Origin: Chthonomonas sp. UBA6659 | Lineage (GTDB): Bacteria > Armatimonadota > Fimbriimonadia > Fimbriimonadales > Fimbriimonadaceae | Direction: 5' to 3' | NCBI GenBank assembly: GCA_002455425.1 | Contig: DKKT01000065.1 | Location: forward strand, 1 to 64,000 | Length of the DNA: 64,000 bases | Shown here: piece after piece, positions 44,285 through 53,236 of the stretch | Position numbering within the stretch: position 1 is the stretch's first letter | Layout of the letters: every line of letters starts with the position of its first letter | The notes under the pieces: model-generated | Seen by the model: only the letters and a program-made list of their open reading frames with translations | The model's database searches: none | Told to the model about the DNA's origin: nothing | Program-made: the position numbers and the translations under genes

Positions 44285-44667
44285 TGGCGGCTCACCTTTT
44301 GGTGGAGCGGAATGCTCCTCGGGACATGCGCGTTCGGTACGTGTTTGTCAAGGTCGATGGGCGCCAAGTCGGACGGCTCGACTTTGGTGAGAAGGTCCTC
44401 ATTCCCCTCGAACCGGGCCACCACGAGATCGTGTTCGACAACACCTGGGCCAAGAAGCGCGTCGATCTCGAGGCCGAGGACGGGGCCGAGTACGCCGCGC
44501 AAGTCGGCAACACACCGGGGTTCCTGTTCAAGCTGTGGATCGCGATCCTCGCGGCCGGACCTCAGCGACTCTTCGTCAACTTCCTTCGCGTCGACCGCTT
44601 CATGCCCGCGCCGGTCGAGGAAAAGCCCATCTCCTCGCCAGAAGAGCGTGGCGAGCAGATGGGCTGA
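44284..44667 (+). CDS. Small beta-sandwich-like protein, paralogue 2
   Basis: 127 residues, homologous to the preceding protein (RYVFVKVDGRQVGRLDFGEK; PGHHEIVFDNTWAKKRVDL). The last 25 residues are charged (VEEKPISSPEERGEQM) after a hydrophobic stretch (FLFKLWIAILAAG), so it might be membrane-anchored. Translation is coupled to paralogue 1 through overlapping stop and start. The convergent multicopper oxidase gene ends 9 nt beyond the stop. No function is assigned. Confidence 0.65.
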   Translation: MAAHLLVERNAPRDMRVRYVFVKVDGRQVGRLDFGEKVLIPLEPGHHEIVFDNTWAKKRVDLEAEDGAEYAAQVGNTPGFLFKLWIAILAAGPQRLFVNFLRVDRFMPAPVEEKPISSPEERGEQMG

Positions 44668-44676
44668 CGTCATCGC

Positions 44677-46089
44677 TTAGACGACGACGAAGTTCGCCAT
44701 CATCCCGTGATCCTCGTGCTCCAACAAGTGACAGTGGAGCACGTAGAGACCTCGATAGCCGTCGAAGCGAATCAGGATATCGACCGACTCACCGTCGAGC
44801 AGGAGCACCGTGTCCTTCCAACCCGCCTCCCAAGGCATCAGCGCTCCTCGTCCGCCCGATCGCGAAACCACTTGGAAGGATGCGCCATGGACATGGATCG
44901 GATGGGGTCCGTTCCCGCCCGAAACGAAGCGCCAACGCTCGACGACCCCGAACGGGACCGTGAAGTCGGTTCGGTTCATGTCGAACTCCTGCCCGTTGAT
45001 GCGGCTCATGCCATCGAACGAGAAGGTTCGGGTCGGGACGGACGGTCCGACCAACGTTTCGATCTTGGGCATGATCGTCGGGGGGACGACGGTGGGCGCG
45101 GTCACCCCGGTTCCGACGAACTGAAGGAGATCCCAACCGGCATCGAGGCATCGCAACATCACGGTCGCACCCGCGGCCAAGGTCCGGAAGTCGACGAGGA
45201 GATCGAGACGCTCTCCCATGCCGAGGGTGATCTGGGTCACCGACACCGGCGCAGGCAAGAACCCGCCATCGTTCCCGATAACTCGAAACGGCGCACCGTT
45301 GCTCAACGCGAGTCGGAAGACTCGAGCGTTCGCACCGTTGAGGACGCGGAAGCGGTAGTAGCCGCGATCCACGTTCAGTTTGGGGTTCAAGGTCCCATTC
45401 ACCATCGGGAGCCGACCGTTGAATCCCGAAGCCGGGGCGTTGTAGTCCAAATTGTTGCCGCGCAGGGTCGCATCGCGGATGATCAGCGGAACCTCGTAAG
45501 GACCGAACGGAAGCTTCAGCTTCATCTCTTCAGCATCGCGAACGATGAACGCCCCCGCGAGGCCGAGATTCACTTGCCGGGCCGTCATCATATGCGGATG
45601 CGGGTGATACCAGTTCAAAGCGGCGCGCTGGATGATCGGAAACTTGTAATTACGTGAGGCTCCCGGAATCACCGTATGATGAGGGCCGCCGTCGTTTTCG
45701 TGATCGACAACCATCCCGTGCCAGTGGGTGATGGTCTCCTCGGAGAGGTTGTTGATGATGCGTCCGAAGATCGTGTCTCCGCGCCATCCAATGAACGTCG
45801 GCCCGGGGAACTGACCGTTATAGGCAAGCACGTTCGAAATCGTGCCGCCGCCGAGGTCGGAAGTCGCTGGGCCACAGGTCAAGTTGAAGCCGTAAGGGCT
45901 CGCCGTCGGAGGGATTTTCAGGGGGTTGCGCGTGACCTGCGCAGCGCCCGGACTCGGCATTCCGACGAACGCCACACTACCGGCTAGGAGCGCACTGGTC
46001 TGCAAAAAGGCACGCCGAGTAAGGAAGCGATCGTGTCCGGCTTCACCGGAGACGAAGGGACCAAAGAGTCGATGGGTTTGTGTCATCAT
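44677..46089 (-). CDS. Tat-exported multicopper oxidase
   Basis: 470 residues. Twin-arginine signal (FLTRRAFLQTSALLAGSVAF, residues 21-40). Three cupredoxin domains with all four copper-binding clusters: ITHWHGMVVD near residue 118, WYHPHPHMM near 160, HPIHVHGASF near 398, and the C-terminal YVLHCHLLEHEDHGMM near 451 containing the type 1 Cys-His pair. It resembles CueO/bilirubin-oxidase-type enzymes that oxidise metals or phenolics outside the cytoplasm while reducing oxygen to water. GGAGG lies just before the ATG at 46089. Same strand as the DUF1592/DUF1552 genes, 100 nt downstream. Confidence 0.93.
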   Translation of the reverse strand: MMTQTHRLFGPFVSGEAGHDRFLTRRAFLQTSALLAGSVAFVGMPSPGAAQVTRNPLKIPPTASPYGFNLTCGPATSDLGGGTISNVLAYNGQFPGPTFIGWRGDTIFGRIINNLSEETITHWHGMVVDHENDGGPHHTVIPGASRNYKFPIIQRAALNWYHPHPHMMTARQVNLGLAGAFIVRDAEEMKLKLPFGPYEVPLIIRDATLRGNNLDYNAPASGFNGRLPMVNGTLNPKLNVDRGYYRFRVLNGANARVFRLALSNGAPFRVIGNDGGFLPAPVSVTQITLGMGERLDLLVDFRTLAAGATVMLRCLDAGWDLLQFVGTGVTAPTVVPPTIMPKIETLVGPSVPTRTFSFDGMSRINGQEFDMNRTDFTVPFGVVERWRFVSGGNGPHPIHVHGASFQVVSRSGGRGALMPWEAGWKDTVLLLDGESVDILIRFDGYRGLYVLHCHLLEHEDHGMMANFVVV

Positions 46090-46189
46090 ACGCCTCCATC
46101 GACGTCACTCTGACTTCACTTTTCGACGCGTCGGAATGACGCCTTGGATAGACGTCTTTTACCCTATTCTCGTCGTGTCTTGTGCAGGA

Positions 46190-47530
46190 TCAGAAAAGTC
46201 CATTCAATTTTCCGGTACTGTCTCCAAGTTTTTCGACCCGGACCCCGACTCGGTCCAGCATCGAAAGGAAGAGGTTCGTCATCGGCGTGTTCTGCGGGTA
46301 GACGACGTGTTGTCCGCCCGTCTTGATCGCGCCGCCGCCCCCGCCCGCGAGCAGGATGGGGAGATCGTCGTGATTGTGCCGATTTCCATCGCTGATCCCG
46401 GCTCCATAGACGAGCATCGTGTTATCGAGCAGGGAGCCTCCGACGTCGTCGGTCGCGCGCATCTTTTCAAGCACGTAAGCCAACTGCTGGACGTGGAACG
46501 TGTCGATCCGGCGCTTCTTTTCCAGCTTATCCTCGTTCCCGCCATGGTGCGAGATGTCATGGTGCCCATCCGAAATCCCGAGCATCCGGTAACTCCGGTT
46601 GCTGCCGTCGTTGGCGAGCATGAAGGTGCACACGCGGGTCATGTCGGCTTGGAAAGCCAAGATCATCATATCGCCGAGCAGGCGGATATGCTCGCCATAG
46701 TCGCTCGGAACGCCCTTGGGAGCGGTGACCCCGGCTGCGGCGTGAAGCGCAGCTTCACTCTCGGCCTTCTCCAAACGGACCTCGATCTCACGCACGGCGA
46801 CGAAGTACTCGTCGAGCTTCTGGCGGTCTCGTGCGCCGAGTTTCGCCTTAAGCCGCTCGGCGTCGTCGAGGATGAAGTCGAGGACGCTCAGGCGATCTGC
46901 CCTCCGCCGCATCCGGCTTTCGGCCTCCTCTCGGAAGTCTTCCGATCCGAAGAGGCGTTCGAACACGAGCCGAGGATTGACCTCCTTCGCGACCGGCGTC
47001 GACTCCGAAGCCCAAGCGATGTTCGAAGAGTAGGCGCAGCTGTAGCCGCTATCGCAGTCGCCGGCCTGGGCACCCCGCTCGCACCCGATCTCCAAGGATG
47101 CGAACCGCGTCTCCCGACCGATCTCGCGCGCCGCGATCTGGTCGGCTGAAACGCCGTTCCGGATGTCGGAACCGGCTGTTTTCTTGACATGAACCCCGGT
47201 GAGCCATGTCGCGGTCGACCGCGCGTGATCGCCGGGGCCATCCCCGAGCGCGGCAGCGTTGTTTTGGGCCAGCCCGGTGAGAACCGAGACCGCACCCTTG
47301 ACGCCCTCCAGCGGTGCGAGAATCTGCGGCAACGCCGCCAACGGACCCGCGGCGGCCGGTGTCCACGACGCCATGTTCACCCCGTTCGGCACAAACATGA
47401 ACGCCATCCGCACGGGCCGGACCGGGGCCGACTGGGCGAGAGCGCTCAACGGCAACATGCCCTCCAGCATCGGAAGGGCGACGGCGGCTCCGAGGCCGCG
47501 GAGGAAGGTGCGTCGAGGAATCGGGTTCAT
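46190..47530 (-). CDS. DUF1552 protein, Tat-exported
   Basis: 446 residues. Twin-arginine signal (IPRRTFLRGLGAAVALPMLE) with a signal-peptide end near SALAQ; the remainder matches DUF1552 (PF07586), including the diagnostic HxxSHH motif seen as HHDISHHGG near residue 325 and the C-terminal LLAGGGGGAIKTG. Function of DUF1552 is unknown; it almost always pairs with DUF1592-type cytochromes, as here, and is common in Planctomycetes. The start overlaps the stop of the upstream DUF1592 gene (ATGA), so the two are translated together. Confidence 0.9.
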   Translation of the reverse strand: MNPIPRRTFLRGLGAAVALPMLEGMLPLSALAQSAPVRPVRMAFMFVPNGVNMASWTPAAAGPLAALPQILAPLEGVKGAVSVLTGLAQNNAAALGDGPGDHARSTATWLTGVHVKKTAGSDIRNGVSADQIAAREIGRETRFASLEIGCERGAQAGDCDSGYSCAYSSNIAWASESTPVAKEVNPRLVFERLFGSEDFREEAESRMRRRADRLSVLDFILDDAERLKAKLGARDRQKLDEYFVAVREIEVRLEKAESEAALHAAAGVTAPKGVPSDYGEHIRLLGDMMILAFQADMTRVCTFMLANDGSNRSYRMLGISDGHHDISHHGGNEDKLEKKRRIDTFHVQQLAYVLEKMRATDDVGGSLLDNTMLVYGAGISDGNRHNHDDLPILLAGGGGGAIKTGGQHVVYPQNTPMTNLFLSMLDRVGVRVEKLGDSTGKLNGLF

Positions 47531-49803
47531 CGCTTGGTGGGGCCTCCATCGCCCCGTCGTTTCAAAAAGGCGTCGCTCCTCACGATCGACTTGACCAGAA
47601 AGGAGAATCGGTAGTTCTGCTTGGCGAGGGCGGTCGCTATCTTGTCGATCGTCGGATCGTCACCCGCGCTCGGGCCTCGTCCGAGCGCGTAGGTCATCAG
47701 CTTCTCGGTGAGGCACCGCACGAACTCGGGCTTCCGGCCCATCAGCACCTTCCGCAGAGCCTCAGGCCCCTGGAACTTTGTTCCATCTGCGAGGACGCCG
47801 GTATCGTCGATCGGTTCCCCTTCGTCCTGGGTCCGCCGCCGACCGATCGGGTCGAACGACTCAAGACCAAAACCGATCGGATCCATCCGGGCATGGCACG
47901 AGGCGCAGTTCGGATCCTTTCGATGTTGCTCAAGGCGCTCGCGAACGGTCTTGCCCCGCACCGCGTCCCCGGCTTCGGCGAGCGTGCCCGCTCCCGGAGG
48001 CGGCGGGGGCGGCGGGGCCCCGAGAAGGTTCTCGAGGACCCACTTGCCACGCTTGACCGGCGAGGTCCGGTTCGGATTCGAAGTGACGGTGAGTACCGAG
48101 GCATGGGTGAGGATGCCACCACGGACGGTCCCGGACAGTGTGACCCGACGGAACTCCCGCCCCGCCACACCCGGAATCCCATAGAGCTGGGCGAGGGGCT
48201 CATTCAGGAACGTCCAGTCGGCGTCGAGAAACTCGAGCACCGAGCGGTCCTCGGCGACGACCGCACCGAAGAATCGCTGGGTCTCCTCCGCCATGTCGAT
48301 ACGGAGGCGATCGTCGAACTCTGGGAACAGGGTCGGATCAGGCGTCGCGGTCGTGAGCTTCCGCAGTTCGAGCCACTGCATCGCGAAGTTTTCGGCGAGG
48401 GCCGAGGCCTTCGGGTCGCGAAGCATCCGGTCGACCTCGGCATCCAGCGCTTTCGGATCGGCAAGCTTGCCCGACTTCGCGAGCGCGAAAAGCCGATCGT
48501 CCGGCATCGTGCTCCAGAGGAAATAGCTGAGCCGGGTCGCGATCTCATAGCCGTTCAGTTCCCGCGTCTTGGCATCGGTTGGCTCGGCCCGGAACAGGAA
48601 CGAGGGCGACGCGAGCACCGCCGTCACGCCGAGGCGGACGCCCTCCTCGAAGGTGCCTTGCCTCGCCTTCACCTTCTCCGTCAAGGCGACCAGGCCGTCG
48701 ATCTCGGCCCTTGTCGCGGGCCGCCGGAACGCGCGGCTCGCAAACTTTCCGAGGACCTCTGCCATCGGGCCGGCCCATTGGTCCCGGGAGCCCGGGGTCG
48801 TGATGATCCGAGTGTGGCTTGGCGGCAACGTACGCGGCCCGATCGGCCCTTCGATCTCGACCCAATCGACGGCCAGATTTCGGTCACGCTGTTTGGGATC
48901 GGCTGCGTTCGGCATGTAATAGTCGTTCGTGAAGCCGACCGATATCCGCCGTCTTCCGGGACCGTCGACGCGAAACGGCAGTTCGACGACCGTCGGATGG
49001 CCCTCGGTGGCGGCGACCGTGAACGTCTCGATCACCTTGCCATCGACCGCCACCGCCATACGGCACGGATCGGGCCCGGCTTGCTGGCCCCAGGCCTGGA
49101 CCTTGATCCGGTAGTTGCCGACTTCCCGGATGTCGAAAGCGGCCCCGGTCGAGCCGTTGGAAGTGAACCAGCGGCCCCCGCTGTCGCCGGCTCGATTTCC
49201 CTGGGTGTCGGGCATCTCTCCGGCATCGACTCGGACCAACAACGGCTTTGCACTTGCGATCGCCAGCTGGGCGATCTTCTCCGCCGCATCGAGGTACTTC
49301 TCCATGAGGAGCGGACTGAGGGAGAGGACGTCCCCGATCGAATCGAAACCGTAGCCCACGTCGTCGGACGGAAAGTCGTCGCCCGGGCGAAAGCTCACGC
49401 CCACGAGGTCGCGGATCGTGTTGTTGTATTCGGTCCGGTTCAGCCTGCGCAAGGTGACGCGGCCCGGGTCCGAGCCGGGAGTCGCGGGGGCAGATTCCAA
49501 GCCCGCGATGAGCGTCTTCCGCTCGGCTGGAGTGAGCTGCTTTGCGCCTGAGGGTGGCATCGTTCCCGACGAGACGTTGCGGGCGGCACGGGTCAGGAGC
49601 GACGCGTGCGCACGCGGATCACGGATCGCGTCGAAGGCAACTCCGCCGGCGGGGCTCTTTCCGGAGTGGCAGGGAACGCAGTACTTTTTCAGGAGCGGGG
49701 CCGCATCGGCGTCGAATCGGCTTCGCCGTTCCGGGGCTTGAGGCGCATAGGCCATCCCCAAGGCGAGCAGTCCGAGGGCGGGCAAAGGAGTCCACCGGAT
49801 CAA
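47527..49803 (-). CDS. Exported DUF1592-family c-type cytochrome protein
   Basis: 758 residues. Signal peptide, then an N-terminal heme motif CVPCH (near residue 42), DUF1587 (LRRLNRTEYNNTIRDLVGV near 103), a carbohydrate-binding-like beta domain, DUF1595 (SRAFRRPATRAEIDGLVAL), DUF1592 (GYEIATRLSYFLWSTMPDDR), DUF1588 (GILTHASVLTVTSNPNRTSP and a second CASCH motif), and DUF1585 (MTYALGRGPSAGDDPTIDK). Planctomycete-type proteins like this are suspected in oxidative breakdown of complex substrates, but the reaction is unproven. The start is TTG at 49803, preceded by GAGGAAGG and by a short upstream frame whose stop overlaps it. Confidence 0.9.
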   Translation of the reverse strand: MIRWTPLPALGLLALGMAYAPQAPERRSRFDADAAPLLKKYCVPCHSGKSPAGGVAFDAIRDPRAHASLLTRAARNVSSGTMPPSGAKQLTPAERKTLIAGLESAPATPGSDPGRVTLRRLNRTEYNNTIRDLVGVSFRPGDDFPSDDVGYGFDSIGDVLSLSPLLMEKYLDAAEKIAQLAIASAKPLLVRVDAGEMPDTQGNRAGDSGGRWFTSNGSTGAAFDIREVGNYRIKVQAWGQQAGPDPCRMAVAVDGKVIETFTVAATEGHPTVVELPFRVDGPGRRRISVGFTNDYYMPNAADPKQRDRNLAVDWVEIEGPIGPRTLPPSHTRIITTPGSRDQWAGPMAEVLGKFASRAFRRPATRAEIDGLVALTEKVKARQGTFEEGVRLGVTAVLASPSFLFRAEPTDAKTRELNGYEIATRLSYFLWSTMPDDRLFALAKSGKLADPKALDAEVDRMLRDPKASALAENFAMQWLELRKLTTATPDPTLFPEFDDRLRIDMAEETQRFFGAVVAEDRSVLEFLDADWTFLNEPLAQLYGIPGVAGREFRRVTLSGTVRGGILTHASVLTVTSNPNRTSPVKRGKWVLENLLGAPPPPPPPGAGTLAEAGDAVRGKTVRERLEQHRKDPNCASCHARMDPIGFGLESFDPIGRRRTQDEGEPIDDTGVLADGTKFQGPEALRKVLMGRKPEFVRCLTEKLMTYALGRGPSAGDDPTIDKIATALAKQNYRFSFLVKSIVRSDAFLKRRGDGGPTKR

Positions 49804-49829
49804 CTTCGGCCAACCTTCCTCGCATCCAT
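49800..49829 (-). other. Leaderless 9-codon upstream ORF (MDARKVGRS), coupled to DUF1592 gene
   Basis: TACAAT (plus-strand 49836-49841), 6-nt spacer, ATG at 49829, nine codons, TGA overlapping the TTG start at 49803 (TTGA). The GAGGAAGG Shine-Dalgarno sequence of the main gene lies inside it. Confidence 0.45.
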
Positions 49830-49835
49830 GAGGCT

Positions 49836-49841
49836 ATTGTA
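49836..49841 (-). promoter_or_regulatory. -10-like TACAAT of the DUF1592-DUF1552 operon
   Basis: Minus-strand TACAAT spaced 6 nt from an ATG that opens the short upstream ORF rather than the main gene. Confidence 0.55.
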
Positions 49842-50024
49842 CGACGGCGGAAGCGAGAACCCGAGAGCGACTCGCAAATTTGCCAGTAACCGCGGTTTCA
49901 CATGAGCTGGAACCCTAGATTCGTCCATCGGTGCTGCAGTTCATCGCTATACTATCGGCACAGGGTGCCCCGAGTGGGTCCAAAGATTCCCTTGGTTCTC
50001 AACCTTGGAGAAGGAGTATTGCTG

Positions 50025-52352
50025 ATGTGGTTTCCTCGCAAACTTGTAGTTTCGCTACTTGCTCTTTGTCCGATGGCGGCTCTCGCCGACATGATGGCGG
50101 TCGATTTTGCCGGGCGCACTTACCGTATCGACGCGTCGGGGCGCGGCCAACTGATCCCGAATGCACCGTCGCCAGCCTTTAATAGTCTTGCCGTCAGCGA
50201 CACCGGTCGCATGTACAGCGTGGGCAACAATCGGGTTTACCAACTCGACCCGGACACGGGCGATTTCTTCACATCGGTCGCGCTTTCGATCGCGGCCGAC
50301 GTCCGGGGTCTGACCTGGAATCTGGGGGAGCTATGGGCGATCCAGAACGGTGCGCCGGATCGCCTCGTGCGCATCAACCCCAACAACGGCAACCTTGTCG
50401 TCGTCGGTAACACTGGGTTCACGGACTTGCAGAGCCTCGCGGTCTTCAATTCGACGCTATACTCGTGGAGCCTGCTCTCCGGATTGGTCTCGGTCAACTC
50501 GGCTACCGGGTTGGCGACGGATGTCAATGCGGGTGTCGGCGGTGGCAACATCCAAGCGATGGAGACCGATAACGACGGTCGCTTGATCGGGTACCTGAAT
50601 CCCAACTTCTATCAGATAAGAACGGACGGCACGCGGGTCGCGTTGCCGGGCACGTTCAGCGCAGACATCCGCGGAATTGCGCCGATCAAACGGTTCGAGA
50701 AAATGGTCGGATACGGAACGGCCGACGAGTACGAGTTCGATTCGGCCGACAAGTACAAGACGAGAGGTCCGTATGGTGCCACGGTGGCGGCTGCCGCGAC
50801 GGGCCCGGACGGGAGCCATTACATTGCGTTCAGTACGGGCGACGTCGTGAAGGAAGAGCCGAACAGCAACTTGCGCTTTGCGGTGGGCAACCCCGGATTC
50901 CAGGTCCGCGCGATGACGTTTCGACTGGGCGTGCTCTTTGCGGCACGTAACAACGCGGGCAACGACAACATCTACACGCTCGACACGACCAATATGAGCC
51001 CCACGTTTGTGGGTAGCTCGGGGCAGGCGGAGGTCGTCGGAATGGCGACCCAGCCAGGGACTAACCAGATCTTCGCATTCGACACGGCCAACGGGCTCTG
51101 CACCATGAACGCGGTGACCGGACTCTGCACTGATGTCTCGGGGGCCAACCTGGGCAACGCGCAGATTCAGTCTCTCGAGTTCTATGAATCAGGGGTGCTT
51201 CGTGGGGCGGGTTTTGGATACTGGGACATCATCCCGACGACGGGGGCTTTGAGCCTGATTCAGGGCCTTCCGACCGGTATGGGAGGGCTTTGCCTCCTTC
51301 GCAAGCCCGGCACCATGTACGCGGTCGACTGGGCTTCGTCCGCGCTCCTCAAGGTCGACATGCGAACCGGGACCGGGAACCTTGTGTTTGGCTTCGGCGG
51401 CGACCCGAACTCGATGACCATGGGCGGCGATGGTCGGCTGTACATCGGGACAATAGGCCCGACCATTGGGGTTTTTGATCTGAACACCAACACGATTAGC
51501 CCATCCTGGACCTTTGCCGGTCGGGATTGGAGAGGACTTGCTTGGCTCGGCAACGACCTGTACGGAATCTCCGACGCTGCTCCGAGCGATACGCTTTGGC
51601 GGATCAACCCGATCTTTGGGACGTCGACGCTGGTCGGCAACACAGGATTTGCTCTGATTCAATCGCTGACGACCTCGCCCGACGGCACCATGTACGCCTA
51701 CGATCTCGGGGCCGGACTCCTGACGGTCAATCCCCTCACCGGTGCCGCGACGGACGTGAATCCCGGCGTGGGTGCGGTCCTGATTCAGGGGCTCGAGTTC
51801 GGTTTGCTGGATCGCCTTTATGGTGCCAGGGACGACCTCTACACCCTCAACACGCCGACGGGCTTGAGCACGCTGATCGGTGGGGCCGGGTACTCAGACC
51901 TCCGTGGGCTGGGATACGTGCGCGGTCAAACCCGGGGAGTGATTCGACTCAACGACTTCCCGTTCGGGGATGCTCGAAACGAGATCATCCAGCTCCAAAT
52001 CCGGAAGGTCGCAGATCCGAGCTGGGTCTTCGAAATCCACTTCGTGCAGACCGACCAACTCGGCAACTGCGGCCTCACGACCGACGTGGAAGGTCACGTT
52101 CAGATCATTGCGAAGGCAAGCCATTGGTTGGCAAGGTCTGCCTCGACCTTCCTTAATCGGGGCAGCACCTTCAACTTGGCGCTGACGAACGGCGATCTGG
52201 ACGGAAACAACGTCATCGATTCCGATGATTTCGACATCATCGTCGCCAACTTTGGCGGCGGTCCAACCGGTGACCTCGATGGAAACAATCTGGTCGACTC
52301 GGATGACTTCGACATCGTCGTGAAGAACTTCGGCGACGTCGGCGACCAGTAA
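50025..52352 (+). CDS. Exported beta-propeller protein with dockerin-like EF-hand tail
   Basis: 775 residues. Signal peptide (MWFPRKLVVSLLALCPMAAL-A). Residues 25-680 consist of repeats alternating LVRINPNNGNLVVVGNTGF and LTVNPLTGAATDVNPGVG-type units, suggesting one or more beta-propellers. The C-terminus carries two dockerin type I-like calcium loops (DLDGNNVIDSDDFDIIVANF and DLDGNNLVDSDDFDIVVKNF). Such tails can mediate protein-protein docking or surface retention; no cohesin is visible in the window. AAGGAG lies 8 nt before the ATG at 50025; strong terminator at 52366-52390. Confidence 0.82.
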   Translation: MWFPRKLVVSLLALCPMAALADMMAVDFAGRTYRIDASGRGQLIPNAPSPAFNSLAVSDTGRMYSVGNNRVYQLDPDTGDFFTSVALSIAADVRGLTWNLGELWAIQNGAPDRLVRINPNNGNLVVVGNTGFTDLQSLAVFNSTLYSWSLLSGLVSVNSATGLATDVNAGVGGGNIQAMETDNDGRLIGYLNPNFYQIRTDGTRVALPGTFSADIRGIAPIKRFEKMVGYGTADEYEFDSADKYKTRGPYGATVAAAATGPDGSHYIAFSTGDVVKEEPNSNLRFAVGNPGFQVRAMTFRLGVLFAARNNAGNDNIYTLDTTNMSPTFVGSSGQAEVVGMATQPGTNQIFAFDTANGLCTMNAVTGLCTDVSGANLGNAQIQSLEFYESGVLRGAGFGYWDIIPTTGALSLIQGLPTGMGGLCLLRKPGTMYAVDWASSALLKVDMRTGTGNLVFGFGGDPNSMTMGGDGRLYIGTIGPTIGVFDLNTNTISPSWTFAGRDWRGLAWLGNDLYGISDAAPSDTLWRINPIFGTSTLVGNTGFALIQSLTTSPDGTMYAYDLGAGLLTVNPLTGAATDVNPGVGAVLIQGLEFGLLDRLYGARDDLYTLNTPTGLSTLIGGAGYSDLRGLGYVRGQTRGVIRLNDFPFGDARNEIIQLQIRKVADPSWVFEIHFVQTDQLGNCGLTTDVEGHVQIIAKASHWLARSASTFLNRGSTFNLALTNGDLDGNNVIDSDDFDIIVANFGGGPTGDLDGNNLVDSDDFDIVVKNFGDVGDQ

Positions 52353-52365
52353 GGTCCTTCCGACC

Positions 52366-52390
52366 GGGTGCGGGGCTTCGCCCCGCACCC
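52366..52390 (+). terminator. Strong hairpin terminator after the dockerin protein gene
   Basis: 11-bp perfect GC-rich stem GGGTGCGGGGC / GCCCCGCACCC with a TTC loop, 13 nt after the stop. Confidence 0.65.
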
Positions 52391-52408
52391 GTCTCACGCG
52401 GTTATCGG

Positions 52409-52414
52409 TACCCT
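52409..52414 (+). promoter_or_regulatory. -10-like TACCCT, leaderless promoter of mqnA
   Basis: TACCCT, 7-nt spacer, ATG at 52422, just after the hairpin terminator. Confidence 0.5.
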
Positions 52415-52421
52415 TACGCGG

Positions 52422-53228
52422 ATGCCTGCATTCAAGGTCGGCTCCGTTCCCTATGTGAACGCGATCCCCCTCGTCCACGGATTCGAGATGTGGCCAGATT
52501 CGAGCCCGGTTGAGGTCGTTTACGAGGTGCCTTCGGCTTTACCCTCCATGCTCGATGCTCGCCATGTCGACGCGATCCTCGTCTCAAGCATCGAGGCCTT
52601 GCGCAAACCTGGCCGGACGATGGCAGCCGGAATCTGCATCGGGAGCGAAGGACCCGTGGAGAGCGTCCGACTCTTTTCGCAGGTCCCTTTCGCCGAGATT
52701 CGAACTTTGGCTCTCGACCAAAGTTCGATGACCAGCAACGCGCTCGGCATGATCCTGCTGAGCGACCTGTATGGCGCCGAGCCGGCAACCGAGCCGGCTC
52801 CTCCGGACCTCATGGGCATGCTTGATGCCGCGGACGCCTGCATTCTGATCGGCGACGCTGGAATGACTGCCGACGCCTCGCAACTCCACGTCCTTGACCT
52901 CGGTGAGGCATGGACCTGCCTGACCGGTCTTCCGTTCGTCTGGGCAGCCTGGATCGGGCGAACCGACCTCGACCCTCGTCTAGCCTTCCACCTCGCGATG
53001 GCCGCGCGCGACATCCTCCTCGGCGACGAGGCCGCGATCCGAGAGTTCGTGCGTCTCGGAGCCGAGCGAACCGGACTCGCCCCGGAAGTCGTCCATCGCT
53101 ACTACACCCAAACCATGCGCTACCGTCTCGATGACCGCATGCTCGACGGACTCCGCGAGTTCCAGCGTCGACTGCTCGCGCGCGGCGTTCCCGCCCACCA
53201 CTTCCCATCGATCGTGCAACCAGGATAA
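52422..53228 (+). CDS. mqnA: Chorismate dehydratase, futalosine menaquinone pathway
   Basis: 268 residues. Periplasmic-binding-protein-like fold used by MqnA: KVGSVPYVNAIPLVHGFE at the start, PSALPSMLDARHVDAILVSS near residue 40, FAEIRTLALDQSSMTSNAL near 88, and ILIGDAGM near 142. MqnA dehydrates chorismate to 3-enolpyruvylbenzoate, the first step of the futalosine route to menaquinone. The other mqn genes are not nearby. The TAA stop lies within the GATAAT hexamer of queC, so both genes overlap in their signals. The ATG at 52422 is preceded by TACCCT at the leaderless spacing. Confidence 0.92.
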   Translation: MPAFKVGSVPYVNAIPLVHGFEMWPDSSPVEVVYEVPSALPSMLDARHVDAILVSSIEALRKPGRTMAAGICIGSEGPVESVRLFSQVPFAEIRTLALDQSSMTSNALGMILLSDLYGAEPATEPAPPDLMGMLDAADACILIGDAGMTADASQLHVLDLGEAWTCLTGLPFVWAAWIGRTDLDPRLAFHLAMAARDILLGDEAAIREFVRLGAERTGLAPEVVHRYYTQTMRYRLDDRMLDGLREFQRRLLARGVPAHHFPSIVQPG

Positions 53229-53229
53229 T
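53224..53229 (+). promoter_or_regulatory. -10-like GATAAT, leaderless promoter of queC
   Basis: GATAAT, 7-nt spacer, ATG at 53237. It contains the TAA stop of mqnA and favours ATG 53237 over 53228. Confidence 0.6.
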
Positions 53230-53236
53230 GGCGAAC

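Noticed and set aside
47893..49551. 552-codon plus-strand frame opposite the DUF1592 gene
   Set aside because: Antisense to five recognisable DUF domains and two heme motifs.
52368..52421. Longer N-terminus for MqnA from an upstream in-frame ATG
   Set aside because: It lies inside the terminator hairpin and adds residues not found in the family; ATG 52422 has a -10-like hexamer at the expected spacing.
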